Made by a program: the position numbers and the translations under genes. Positions 6,633 to 15,382 of a stretch of 37,760 bases of DNA are shown one piece after another. Location: positions 1 through 37,760 of the forward strand of contig DIYF01000110.1 in assembly GCA_002427745.1 (NCBI GenBank), given 5' to 3'. The DNA is from Roseivirga sp. UBA6061 (lineage in GTDB: Bacteria; Bacteroidota; Bacteroidia; Cytophagales; Cyclobacteriaceae). Each line of letters begins with the position of its first letter. Within the stretch, counting starts at the first letter, position 1. Under the pieces are notes generated by a model that worked only from the letters and a program-made list of their open reading frames with translations, was not told the origin of the DNA and ran no database searches.

Positions 6633-9287
6633 ATGAGCATTCAACTGAAAAAAAATCAGGTTGCCTTTATCAGGCGCGATCTCGAAAAACGAGGCATCTA
6701 CTATTCCCCACTTCAGGAGGACATTGTCGATCATATATGTACGGCAGTGGAGGCTGAAATGGCTCAGGGGGTGCGTTTTAAAGAGGCATACAAAACATCT
6801 CTCAGGCAATTCTACCCTGAAGAGGTGGGGCAAATACAAAGTCAGACACTCAATCATCTCAATTCCATGACACTTTTATCCAGTTATCTCAGAACGGCCT
6901 TCCGGAATTTGCGCAGGCACAAGAGCTATACCGCGATCAACCTGCTCGGGCTTACCACCGGATTAACCATCTGCCTGCTGATTTTTCTCTTTATCCGATA
7001 TGAGTTGAGTTACGACCAGGAGCATCAGGAGAAAAACCTTTACCGACTTACTGCTACCATCAAACAAAGCAGCGGTCAGGTGATCAACACGGCCCTGACG
7101 GGAGCTCCCTGGGGTCCGGTAATGGTGGAGGAATTTCCCGAACTGCTGGATGTATCACGATTTATGAAATACCGGCTGGATGTATTGGTAGCGCACCCCA
7201 AAAGCAATCAGTCTTTCTATGAAGCTAATCTGATGTGGGGAGACCAGGCGGCTCTGCAGTTTTTTGATCTGCCACTGCTGGAAGGTGACAGAGCCAGTGC
7301 ACTGGAACGACCGAATAGTGTGGTGATCAGTGAGCGCACGGCCAGAAAATACTTCGGTGACGGGCAGGCCATGGGCGAAATGCTGCTATACAATAATGAG
7401 GTGGAGCTTATGGTGACGGGAGTAATGCGAGATATGCCTGAGAATGTACATTTCAAAGCCGATTTGATTGCCTCCTTTAATACATTACAGAGTTTTTGGG
7501 GTACGATCAACAGCTGGACCATTCAGTATTACTATACCTATTTCAATATTCAGCAAGGCACGGATATCAGGCAATTGGCAACCAGGTTCCCTGACTTCTT
7601 TAAGAAGCATATTGGCGATGAATGGAATGCCAGAAGGTCGGTGCAGCTACAACCTGTGGCTGATATTCACCTGAGATCAAATCTGGGCAGTGAACTGAAA
7701 GCCAATACCAATATCGGTTATATCTACCTGTTGGCGCTGGTTGCTGTGGTGATTCTCTGTATGGCCTGTGCCAACTTTGTGAACCTGAATATTGCCAGAT
7801 CGCTCAATCGCCTGCGGGAAGTGGGTATTCGCAAGGTAATGGGAGGACTCAGAAAAGACCTGATGTTCCAGTTTATTATTGAAAGCGGAGCCCTGGTGAT
7901 TTTAGCCCTGTTACTGTCTCTTTTGGCTGCATTTCTGATGCTGCCCTATTTCAATACCTTACTGGATAAGAACCTGACTTTGTTCAGCGAGCCCGACTGG
8001 ATGCTCATGGCTTTTTTAATGGCTATGACTTTGCTGGTAAGCCTGGTGGCCGGAGCCTTACCGGGTTTGTATGCTTCTAAAGTAAAGCCGGTGATTGCAC
8101 TCAAAGGCAAGCTGGAGCGGGTGCTGGGCAAATTCACCCTGAGAGACGGACTTACCCTGTTTCAGTTTTCTATTTGTATTTGCCTCATCATTGCAGTCGG
8201 GGTAATCAGGTCACAGCAGCGATACATTATGAACAAAGACCTGGGCTATGAGAAGGAGCAACTGCTTATGCTCTCTACCAATAACATTCCCACAAGCAGG
8301 CTTGAAACGGTAAAAAATGAATTGCTTCAGCTCAATGAGGTCAGCGAGGTGTCTATCACCTCACATCAGCTGGCAGGTGATCAGCCTTATCACTCAGCTT
8401 ACATTTTTTCCAATGCTGAAAGAGGCTATGATACCCTTTTACTGGGGAGACTCCATGTAGATATGGATTTTATCAAAACCTATTCGCTGGACTTGCTGGC
8501 TGGTCGGGATTATAACCCTGCCATTACCAGCGATACCGCTTCATTTCTTATCAATGAGACTACCGTAAAGCAACTGGGCCTGGCTTCGAACGAAGAAGCC
8601 GTAGGGGTAAGAATCAACTACAGGGCACAGGGAGAAAACCACCGCTATATGCGTACCGGCAGGGTGATCGGGGTGGTACGTGATTTTCACTTTCAGAGCC
8701 TGCATCATGAAGTGGAGGGCTTTGTCATGGATATTCAGCCTGCCCGAGCCCATTTTATCGCCTGTAAGATTGCGGTGACAAATGATTTCGAACGGGTAAT
8801 TCAATCCGTAGAAAGCAAGATGACCGAGCTGGTGCCCAACACGCCACTGGACTACTTTTTTCTGGATGACCGCCTGGCTATGCAATATGCCACGGAAGCC
8901 CAGTTCAACACACTACTATCTATTGCAACCGCAGTGGCGCTGGTGGTGGCACTGCTCGGTCTGATTAGCCTGGTGTCTCAGATGACCTCACTCAGAAGAA
9001 AGGAGATAGGAGTGAGAAAAGTACTGGGTGCCAGCTCTCAGGGTATTGTGCTGATGGTGTCTAGGCGCTTTATTCAGGTGATCCTGATCAGTCTGCTCAT
9101 TGCCTCAGTGGCAGGTTATTTCTGGATGGACGGCTGGCTGAATAATTTCTCTAACCGCATAGATTTTCCCTGGTACCTGATTGTGCTGGCGGGTGCGCTC
9201 AACCTGGGTATCGCCCTGGGAGTGGTGCAACTGATTGCGGGTCGGGCGGCTCGTCTTAACCCGGCCAGGACCTTGCGTTATGACTAA
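6633..9287 (+). CDS. FtsX/MacB-type ABC transporter permease with N-terminal helical prefix
   Basis: An 884-residue membrane protein with two FtsX permease halves, each preceded or followed by a MacB-like extracytoplasmic domain. TM1 lies at about residues 99-121. The first FtsX unit carries LREVGIRKVMGGLRKDLMFQF; the second, near the C-terminus, carries RKEIGVRKVLGASSQGIVLM. The first 80 residues are a soluble helical prefix containing DIVDHICTAVEAEMAQGVRFKEAY, which resembles HAAS-type or permease-prefix helical domains and is unlike the prefix of the cluster at 30.6 kb. The start was set at ATG 6633, 1 nt after the PadR stop; an upstream TTG at 6588 would lie within the PadR gene. No ATPase, TolC or adaptor gene is adjacent. 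The substrate is unknown; antimicrobial or envelope-stress export is only a guess from the PadR linkage. Confidence 0.9.
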   Translation: MSIQLKKNQVAFIRRDLEKRGIYYSPLQEDIVDHICTAVEAEMAQGVRFKEAYKTSLRQFYPEEVGQIQSQTLNHLNSMTLLSSYLRTAFRNLRRHKSYTAINLLGLTTGLTICLLIFLFIRYELSYDQEHQEKNLYRLTATIKQSSGQVINTALTGAPWGPVMVEEFPELLDVSRFMKYRLDVLVAHPKSNQSFYEANLMWGDQAALQFFDLPLLEGDRASALERPNSVVISERTARKYFGDGQAMGEMLLYNNEVELMVTGVMRDMPENVHFKADLIASFNTLQSFWGTINSWTIQYYYTYFNIQQGTDIRQLATRFPDFFKKHIGDEWNARRSVQLQPVADIHLRSNLGSELKANTNIGYIYLLALVAVVILCMACANFVNLNIARSLNRLREVGIRKVMGGLRKDLMFQFIIESGALVILALLLSLLAAFLMLPYFNTLLDKNLTLFSEPDWMLMAFLMAMTLLVSLVAGALPGLYASKVKPVIALKGKLERVLGKFTLRDGLTLFQFSICICLIIAVGVIRSQQRYIMNKDLGYEKEQLLMLSTNNIPTSRLETVKNELLQLNEVSEVSITSHQLAGDQPYHSAYIFSNAERGYDTLLLGRLHVDMDFIKTYSLDLLAGRDYNPAITSDTASFLINETTVKQLGLASNEEAVGVRINYRAQGENHRYMRTGRVIGVVRDFHFQSLHHEVEGFVMDIQPARAHFIACKIAVTNDFERVIQSVESKMTELVPNTPLDYFFLDDRLAMQYATEAQFNTLLSIATAVALVVALLGLISLVSQMTSLRRKEIGVRKVLGASSQGIVLMVSRRFIQVILISLLIASVAGYFWMDGWLNNFSNRIDFPWYLIVLAGALNLGIALGVVQLIAGRAARLNPARTLRYD

Positions 9288-10006
9288 ATGCTTTTGAGGA
9301 AACCTCTGACTTCAGCCCAGTAGTCGCTGCTGTCGTCAAACTTGTTCCATAAGGCGCGGGAACCATGATTGCCCTTGGTGTCCGGCAGAAAGAACTTCTT
9401 TTTGCCTTCCGGAATACTTTGATGGATACCCCACCAGCTACCTTTCTCGTTCTTGGCCGAGGTAATAAAACTGGGTGCCTTGATGTTTTTGGCGCTTGAA
9501 CTGATAAAATTCTTACTTCCAAAGTATTCTCCCGGTGAGAATGACAGTACTGCGTCAATGTTGTCGGGGTAGTCACCCGCATATTTGAGCACCAGCGCGG
9601 AGGAATATGAGCTTCCCCAAATGATTAACTGGTCTGGTCTGAGCTGAGATTTGGCATAAGAAACAGCTGCCTCTATGTCCTGAAAAGCATCGACATAGCT
9701 CACTTTCTTTCCTGCCTTTTTTGCCCGGGCATGGGTCTCGTTTTTTACGTCATTTACCTCGCCACCGGAGCGTTGGTCTATTGCCAGGCAGGTGTAGCCC
9801 ATCTCATTGAGTTTCGGGGCAATTTCTTTGTACTCTCCACGACTCCAGCCTGCCTGATGAAAAAGTACGATCACTTTTTTACTGCCACTTTTTTCGTAGA
9901 GGTCAGCTGTAACGGTAAGCCCATCGGCCGCTTTGAATTCTATCGTTTTCTGAGCGAAGGAGACACTGACAGTAAGGCAGAAGGCCAGGGTTAAGAGGTA
10001 TTTCAT
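9284..10006 (-). CDS. Secreted alpha/beta hydrolase (dienelactone hydrolase-like)
   Basis: A 240-residue protein beginning MKYLLTLAFCLTVSVSFAQ, a clear Sec signal peptide with cleavage probably after SFA-Q. The fold is alpha/beta hydrolase: VIVLFHQAGWSRGEY forms the first strand and oxyanion region, GSSYSSAL near residue 132 is the nucleophile elbow with serine, and NHGSRALW near residue 213 gives the histidine. The acid residue is not certain from inspection. The substrate is unknown; family relatives cleave esters, lactones or peptides. It is convergent with the permease gene, and the two stop codons physically overlap (9284-9287). No TAnnTTTG box was seen upstream in 10007-10100. Confidence 0.85.
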   Translation of the reverse strand: MKYLLTLAFCLTVSVSFAQKTIEFKAADGLTVTADLYEKSGSKKVIVLFHQAGWSRGEYKEIAPKLNEMGYTCLAIDQRSGGEVNDVKNETHARAKKAGKKVSYVDAFQDIEAAVSYAKSQLRPDQLIIWGSSYSSALVLKYAGDYPDNIDAVLSFSPGEYFGSKNFISSSAKNIKAPSFITSAKNEKGSWWGIHQSIPEGKKKFFLPDTKGNHGSRALWNKFDDSSDYWAEVRGFLKSI

Positions 10007-10241
10007 AGGTTTCTGATTAAGGTTAGCGGGTCAATAGTGAGTATACCCGTATTTTTGTTCCCAAGTTCCTGTTTAGTGGAGAATGGTCCAATTTTTTTAT
10101 GGATTGTGCGGCCGGCTTTGTCGGCAATACGGCTTTTGGCTGGCTCATATTGCGCGTGAAATGGACTTTTATGCGCTCAGAGGATCGTTAATCAGTGTTA
10201 AAGAGCACACCCACCCCCGTTGAAATGCGTATTATTGAAGT

Positions 10242-11720
10242 GTGAAGCGGAATATCCGAATAGCATCTCTGGCCATGTGGGTGAGCCTGATAGGACTGCT
10301 GTCCTTTCAGGTGTATTGGATTTCTACGGCCTATACCCAAAAGAAGAAGGAAATTGAGGAGGAGATCAAAGATGCTTTCTCCAAGGCAAACAATGGTTTA
10401 CTGATCAAGAAGCTGGGAAATGCCAGTGGTATGCAGGTCAGTGTCTCGGCTGAGGGAGGTTTCTTTTCGGCTGATACCGTCATCATAGCAGACCCGGGCA
10501 TTAGTCACAAAGACCTGGAGATATTGGGCCACTCTCTTAGCTATTCTATGACCATTTCTACTGATGAGGATGAGTCTGAGATACTGGATAAGGATATGCT
10601 TTCCAATATTGGAAGAGCACTGGGTAAGGCAGGCCGCGGAATGGAGCGGTCTATGTTTATGTCTCGCGGAGATATCACCGAGGCAGATTTCAGCTTTATG
10701 GATTCTTTGCTGGGGGCCTATCTGGCTCCCGTCAACCTGGAGAAAGCTTATGTGCTCACCTTTGGCCATATGGATAGTGAGGAATTTGAGTTTCCCAGAG
10801 AATTGCCCACTATTCCACTGTCCACTGTCAAAACGCAGTCATTGATACAGCCACTCTCTTTTGGTTCACGTGATAAAATGGCGAAGCTGATTTTTCCGGA
10901 ACGGGAGGTGGTCAAGTCATCACTTTCCAGCATCAGCCTCATTATTGTTGCTTCGGTATTGATGCTGGCTTTGTTTGTAGGGGCCTGGTACTACATTGTG
11001 AAGAGCTTGCAGCGCCAATATCAGCTCACTTTGATGAAGGATGACTTTATCAGCAATATGACCCACGAGTTGAAGACCCCGGTCACGGCCTCTTCTCTGG
11101 CACTGGAAGTGATTGCCAAAAACGACAAGGTGAAATCAGATACACAGCTTACCAGCCTGATTGGCATTGCCAAGTCAGAGCAGGAGCGCATGCTGGGCAT
11201 GATTGATACCATTCTGGAAAGCACTACGCAGAATGGCATGGGCGATGAGGAATTGACAGAGGTATGTCTGAATGAAGAGCTGGAAGCGGTAAGTGAGAGC
11301 ATTCGCCTGAAGGCCAATGACCTTGATGGTACACTGCGATTGTTGCTGTCTCCTGAGAGGCTTACCGTGAATGCCTCGCAGGTACACTTGCAAAATGCCA
11401 TTATCAACATTCTTGAAAATGCCATCAAGTATGCCAACGGTTCACCCCATATCAAAGTCAGTCTTAGCCGGGAAGGTAAGATGGCCACGCTGCAAATAGC
11501 TGATAATGGAATGGGGATCGGCAAAGAAGATCAGAAACGCATTTTTGAAAAGTTCTTCAGAGTACATACCGGTAACGTACATACCATTAAGGGGTATGGC
11601 CTGGGACTGAGCTACACCAAGGCGGTGATTGAAAGCTGTGGAGGAACCATTGAAGTAGACAGCGAATTAAACAGAGGAACTACATTTACGATTAAATTAC
11701 CGCTGGCCCATGATAGCTAA
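10242..11720 (+). CDS. Two-component sensor histidine kinase
   Basis: A 492-residue membrane kinase. TM1 is at about residues 7-28 and TM2 at about 228-252, enclosing a periplasmic sensor domain of about 200 residues that I do not recognise. The H-box FISNMTHELKTPVTAS has the phosphoacceptor at about H275. The ATPase domain shows the N box NILENAIKYANG, the G1 box DNGMGIGKEDQKRIFEKFF and the G2 box KGYGLGLSY. The domain order is that of HisKA-HATPase kinases such as Bacteroides RprX. The start is GTG at 10242 (MKRNIRIASLAM). The response regulator gene overlaps its last 11 nt, so they form a cognate pair. The 235-nt upstream gap has no recognisable TAnnTTTG promoter. Confidence 0.94.
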   Translation: MKRNIRIASLAMWVSLIGLLSFQVYWISTAYTQKKKEIEEEIKDAFSKANNGLLIKKLGNASGMQVSVSAEGGFFSADTVIIADPGISHKDLEILGHSLSYSMTISTDEDESEILDKDMLSNIGRALGKAGRGMERSMFMSRGDITEADFSFMDSLLGAYLAPVNLEKAYVLTFGHMDSEEFEFPRELPTIPLSTVKTQSLIQPLSFGSRDKMAKLIFPEREVVKSSLSSISLIIVASVLMLALFVGAWYYIVKSLQRQYQLTLMKDDFISNMTHELKTPVTASSLALEVIAKNDKVKSDTQLTSLIGIAKSEQERMLGMIDTILESTTQNGMGDEELTEVCLNEELEAVSESIRLKANDLDGTLRLLLSPERLTVNASQVHLQNAIINILENAIKYANGSPHIKVSLSREGKMATLQIADNGMGIGKEDQKRIFEKFFRVHTGNVHTIKGYGLGLSYTKAVIESCGGTIEVDSELNRGTTFTIKLPLAHDS

Positions 11721-12402
11721 AATACTCTTTGCCGAAGACGATGTGAACATCGGTATGATCACGAAACAGTTTTTGGAAGACCTGGACTATGAAGTGTATC
11801 TCTACAAAAACGGCAACGAGGTAGTTTCTGCCTTCCATCGGCTCAAGCCCGACCTGTGCCTGCTGGATGTCATGTTGCCTTACAAAGACGGTTTTACTAT
11901 TGGTAAAGAGATCAGGCAGGATGATGCCAAGGTGCCGATCATATTTATTACCGCTAAATCTCAGCTGAAAGATGTACTGGAGGGGTTTGAGTCCGGAGCG
12001 AATGATTACATTAAAAAGCCCTTTAGTCTGGAAGAGCTAAAGGCAAGGGTATTGTCATTACTGCGCTTCAGAATAGACGGGCTGATTGATGAAGAGGAGC
12101 CGAATGAGTTTGAAATCGGGAGCTTCTTATTTAAGTACGATCAGCAACTACTGATCCGTAATGGTAATGAGAGGCTGCTCTCTCCCAGGGAAGCTGATCT
12201 GCTCAAAGAGCTCTGTCTGCATATCCAGAATACCATGGACAAGGCCAAGACGCTGCGCAAAATCTGGGGAGATGACACTTTCTACAATGGCCGGAGCATG
12301 GATGTGTATATCACGAAAATCCGCAAATACCTCAAGGATGATCCCACTATTGAGATTCTGAATCTGAGAGGGGTAGGCTACAAACTTCTGATCAAAAGCT
12401 GA
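11710..12402 (+). CDS. Response regulator, OmpR/PhoB family
   Basis: A 230-residue DNA-binding response regulator. The receiver domain has acidic residues D10-D11 (FAEDD), phosphoacceptor D53 in LCLLDVMLPYKDG, T81 in FITAKS and K103 in KKPFSLEEL. The C-terminal winged helix (about 125-230) includes LSPREADLLKELC and the recognition region GRSMDVYITKIRKYL followed by the wing LRGVGYKLL. The gene overlaps the kinase by 11 nt in another frame. Among Bacteroidota it most resembles RprY-type regulators, but this name is not certain. The target genes cannot be told from this window. An AT-rich dyad follows the stop and probably terminates transcription. Confidence 0.95.
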   Translation: MIAKILFAEDDVNIGMITKQFLEDLDYEVYLYKNGNEVVSAFHRLKPDLCLLDVMLPYKDGFTIGKEIRQDDAKVPIIFITAKSQLKDVLEGFESGANDYIKKPFSLEELKARVLSLLRFRIDGLIDEEEPNEFEIGSFLFKYDQQLLIRNGNERLLSPREADLLKELCLHIQNTMDKAKTLRKIWGDDTFYNGRSMDVYITKIRKYLKDDPTIEILNLRGVGYKLLIKS

Positions 12403-12410
12403 CGCTATCG

Positions 12411-12468
12411 AATGTTAGATGATGAATGTTGAATTGGTTCATTCAAAATTTGACAATCATCGAACATT
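12411..12468. terminator. Bidirectional terminator-like dyad between convergent genes
   Basis: AATGTTAGATGAT (12411-12423) pairs with ATCATCGAACATT (12456-12468) with one mismatch. Inside, TGTTGAATT (12427-12435) pairs with AATTTGACA (12447-12455) allowing two G-U pairs. The rlmB stop codon lies inside the right arm. A similar ATTCAAAATT-rich dyad separates nuoD from its convergent neighbour at 28116-28178. Confidence 0.6.
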
Positions 12469-13206
12469 TCTCTGCCGAACCGCTTCATACAAAGCCACAG
12501 AGGCGGCTACCCCCACATTCAGAGACTGAATTTGTCCATTGATGGGAAGCTTACACATATGATCGGTTATGCGCAGGTATTCATGAGAGATGCCATCTTC
12601 TTCCGAGCCCATTACCAAAGCAATCGGGTCAGTCAGATTGGAATCATATAGTGAGTCCGAAGCCTTTTCGGTACAAGCCACCAGTTGGATGCCGTTTTCC
12701 TGGATTTCCTTTAGTGTTTTCTTGAGGTTATCGCTACGGTAAACGGGGATGTAGTTCAGCGCACCGGCAGAGGTTTTCATGGCGTCACTGTTGATCTGGG
12801 CACTGCCATGCGATGGAATGATAATGCCATGGGCTCCGGCACATTCTGCTGAGCGTGCGATGGCTCCGAAATTTCTTACATCGGTAACACGGTCCAGAAC
12901 CAGCAACAGGGGTGTTTCTCCCTTTTCGAAAGTAGAAGAAATGATATGGTCCAGTGAAGCGTAGCTGATAGCCGAGATAAAGGCGATAGCTCCCTGGTGG
13001 TTTTTGCGGGTTACGCGGTTAAGCTTTTCAAGAGGTACTTTGGTAGTGGGGATGTTACGATCCCGTACCAGTGTCATGAGCTCAGCTATCAGCTCATTTT
13101 TCACGTCTTTCTGTACCAGTAACTTTTCTATTTCTTTGCCAGCCTGAATGGCTTCTATGATCGCTCTTGTACCATAGATAAACTCCTCTTTTCTTCTTTC
13201 GCGCAT
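12457..13206 (-). CDS. rlmB: 23S rRNA 2'-O-ribose methyltransferase (RlmB/TrmH family)
   Basis: A 249-residue SPOUT methyltransferase. The N-terminal substrate-binding domain (EEFIYGTRAIIEAIQ..., about 1-75) is the L30e-like domain of RlmB. The catalytic knot has motif 1 RNFGAIARSAECAGA (about 112-126), motif 2 LVMGSEEDGIS, and motif 3 LPINGQIQSLNVGVAASVALYE. The family modifies G2251 in the 23S rRNA peptidyl-transferase region in E. coli, and a related branch modifies other sites. The ATG overlaps the stop of the upstream GWxTD gene by 1 nt (TAATG), so it is co-transcribed. The last codons lie within the terminator-like dyad. Confidence 0.93.
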   Translation of the reverse strand: MRERRKEEFIYGTRAIIEAIQAGKEIEKLLVQKDVKNELIAELMTLVRDRNIPTTKVPLEKLNRVTRKNHQGAIAFISAISYASLDHIISSTFEKGETPLLLVLDRVTDVRNFGAIARSAECAGAHGIIIPSHGSAQINSDAMKTSAGALNYIPVYRSDNLKKTLKEIQENGIQLVACTEKASDSLYDSNLTDPIALVMGSEEDGISHEYLRITDHMCKLPINGQIQSLNVGVAASVALYEAVRQRNVR

Positions 13207-14426
13207 TATTCAATGATTCTTCCGCTTCGCCAGCGGGTGACGGCATTCATCCAGCCCTCACGGTATTTTTTGCCTCTGATCAGCTTGTACTCAGTTGTAC
13301 CGGCAGGTCCCTCTACTATATCAAAAATGAAGCGTGTTCTGCCTCCGCTTTCCATGGAGTAGACCCAGAGTTCCGTGCTCTCGTTTCTGAAAACCTGGGC
13401 AGGGTCACCATACACCTGGTATACCATACCGCGGTCTGTTTTCCAGCCTTCTGCTGAGGTAGAGAAAAGCTGAGCTGACTTACGGAGTCTTCTGTAGTAA
13501 TACTTAATAAAGTCCTGGGCGATGTTCACATTACTGGAGATGGTATTGAGCACAAAAGACTCAAACTTACTTTTCTGATCATCGGCTGCCAGCAGCACGT
13601 TAAACTCCTGATTGGTGCTGATATAGATCAGGGGCATGATCATATCTGAGTATTGGCTGTAGTAGGGAAAGTATCCATCCGTTACCAATACACCCATTAC
13701 CTGCTCTGCCGCATCATTGGAAGAGACCTGGTAGAAGCCGGGACTGCTAAACTGGAACTCCTCATCGGCTTTTACTCCGTATACGGTGTCAATGGCAATT
13801 TCCACTAATTCATTTTTACTGTCAGCATCAAAGGGAGGGATGGCTATGGGCATATTGTTTTCCCGGCCTGACATGGAGAAGCTGGCACTTTCGCCAAAAA
13901 CATTCCTGATCTTGATTTTCGCATCAGTGCTGATATAAGGCTCAAATACGGGCAGATCAGTTTCTGAGTCATAGATCAGAAAAGGCTGAAATTTAGTGCT
14001 GTTTTTGGTAGAAAGGGGAATGTCTTTGAGGTAACGTCTGTTCTTAGTGATGTTGTCCAGCTGAATCACCAGGATGTTTTGGTCCTCTTCTTTTTCAAAC
14101 TCGAAGGCATAGATAAACTCTCTGAAGCCATTGCCCACAATGTTGCTGGTGTCGAGCTTAATACCGCTGTTAATCAGTTTTTCATCGATGTAGGAAGCAC
14201 GCAGATCATAGCTCAGGTCGTAATCACTGATCTTTACCATGCCGCTGTTCAGGCGGAAGCGCAGGAATACTTTGAAAGAGTTTCCTGAAGCTGCAATCTG
14301 ATGATCTACCAGAAACTCATGGTCCATGTCATAGAGGTAGCTGGTCTCTGCTGAAGACATTCTGCTTTGTGCTGAAACACCGGTGGTGCCCAGTACAAGT
14401 AAAGCGATGATCAGATTTCGCAACAT
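13206..14426 (-). CDS. GWxTD domain-containing exported protein
   Basis: A 406-residue exported protein. The start at 14426 gives MLRNLIIALLVLGTTGVSAQ, a signal peptide. An upstream in-frame ATG at 14480 would add 18 unlikely residues and lies beyond the probable promoter at 14447-14454. The C-terminal part contains EGWKTDRGMVYQVYGDP (GWxTD motif), followed by a lipocalin-like strand region ELWVYSMESGGRTRFIFDI that defines the family. The middle is mostly beta strands with no known motif. The function of this Bacteroidota/Chlorobiota family is unknown. It is co-transcribed and translationally coupled with rlmB. Confidence 0.85.
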   Translation of the reverse strand: MLRNLIIALLVLGTTGVSAQSRMSSAETSYLYDMDHEFLVDHQIAASGNSFKVFLRFRLNSGMVKISDYDLSYDLRASYIDEKLINSGIKLDTSNIVGNGFREFIYAFEFEKEEDQNILVIQLDNITKNRRYLKDIPLSTKNSTKFQPFLIYDSETDLPVFEPYISTDAKIKIRNVFGESASFSMSGRENNMPIAIPPFDADSKNELVEIAIDTVYGVKADEEFQFSSPGFYQVSSNDAAEQVMGVLVTDGYFPYYSQYSDMIMPLIYISTNQEFNVLLAADDQKSKFESFVLNTISSNVNIAQDFIKYYYRRLRKSAQLFSTSAEGWKTDRGMVYQVYGDPAQVFRNESTELWVYSMESGGRTRFIFDIVEGPAGTTEYKLIRGKKYREGWMNAVTRWRSGRIIE

Positions 14427-14446
14427 GACAGTCGTTTTGTTGGATT

Positions 14447-14454
14447 CAAATGTA
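14447..14454 (-). promoter_or_regulatory. Promoter -7 box (TACATTTG) for the GWxTD-rlmB pair
   Basis: On the minus strand TACATTTG matches TAnnTTTG and ends 20 nt before the ATG at 14426. This supports the shorter start. No TTTG is at 19-nt spacing. Confidence 0.5.
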
Positions 14455-14562
14455 ATCAAATTGTAACTCCTTCCCTTCATAAGTATGTTGATTCAGTGAT
14501 TCCTACGTTGATTAAAAGATATTAAGCATCCGTGTAACGGACTATTTCTCTATTAATTCACT

Positions 14563-14570
14563 TATTTTTG
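14563..14570 (+). promoter_or_regulatory. Promoter -7 box (TATTTTTG) for the methyltransferase gene
   Basis: TATTTTTG matches TAnnTTTG and lies 14 nt before the ATG at 14585, so the 5' leader would be only about 8-10 nt. No TTTG is found at 19-nt spacing. Confidence 0.5.
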
Positions 14571-14584
14571 ACCAAAATTTTTGC

Positions 14585-15358
14585 ATGGCTACTTATACTA
14601 CGGAAATCGCATCAGATAAGCTGGTTTCAGATAACCCAATCCATCAACGGTTGCTCAAGGCCTACTATCTGGCTATGCCGTATGTAAAGGGAGATTTGTT
14701 GGAGCTGGGCTGTGGTGAAGGCAGAGGGGTGGAATTACTGAGTCCGTTGAGCGACAGCTACCTGGCGCTGGATAAGATTGATGAGGTCATTCAAAAACTC
14801 AAGGCTACCTATCCTGATGTGAATTTTAAGCAGGCGGTGTTTCCTCCTTTTTCTGATCTGGCCGATGATTCTTTTGATACCATCGTGTCTTTTCAGGTAA
14901 TAGAGCATGTAAAGCCCGATGCTGAGTTTCTGCAGGAAATTAAGCGGGTGCTGAGGCCCGGTGGTACTGCTGTGCTCACCACTCCGAATATCAAGAAAAC
15001 ACTTACCCGGAATCCCTGGCATATCAGAGAGTATACCGCCACAGAACTGACCGACTTAGCGAAGCGCTTTTTTGACAATGTGGAGATGAAAGGCGTATCG
15101 GGGAATGATAAAGTCTGGGCTTACTACGAGGAGAACAAGAAGTCAGTTGAGAAGATTACCCGTTTCGATATTTTCAACCTGCAGTATCGTCTGCCGGCAG
15201 CCATGTTGCGTGTGCCTTATGATATTCTCAATCGGATGAACCGCAATAAGCTGAATGACGCGAACAACTCGCTGGTGTCAGACATCACTCATGAAGATTA
15301 CCTGCTGGCCGAAAATGCAGAAGAGGCCCTAGACCTCTTCCTTATTCTTCGTAAATAA
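14585..15358 (+). CDS. Class I SAM-dependent methyltransferase
   Basis: A 257-residue Methyltransf_11-type enzyme. Motif I LLELGCGEG is at about residues 38-46, followed by the acidic YLALDKID (motif II, about 58-65). SFDTIVSFQVIEHVKP is the motif IV region, and LRPGGTAVLTTPN is motif post-III. The C-terminal region (about 150-257) is less conserved. The methyl acceptor is unknown; similar genes act on quinones, sugars or other small molecules, and nothing in the neighbourhood decides. The gene is divergent from the GWxTD protein and convergent with the DUF2723 gene, whose stop lies 25 nt away. Confidence 0.87.
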   Translation: MATYTTEIASDKLVSDNPIHQRLLKAYYLAMPYVKGDLLELGCGEGRGVELLSPLSDSYLALDKIDEVIQKLKATYPDVNFKQAVFPPFSDLADDSFDTIVSFQVIEHVKPDAEFLQEIKRVLRPGGTAVLTTPNIKKTLTRNPWHIREYTATELTDLAKRFFDNVEMKGVSGNDKVWAYYEENKKSVEKITRFDIFNLQYRLPAAMLRVPYDILNRMNRNKLNDANNSLVSDITHEDYLLAENAEEALDLFLILRK

Positions 15359-15382
15359 TCCGGCCCTGAGGCCTGTATACTT

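Noticed and set aside
14427..14480. Longer N-terminus for the GWxTD protein
   Set aside because: It would place 18 residues before the signal peptide, and the likely promoter box at 14447-14454 lies inside that extension.
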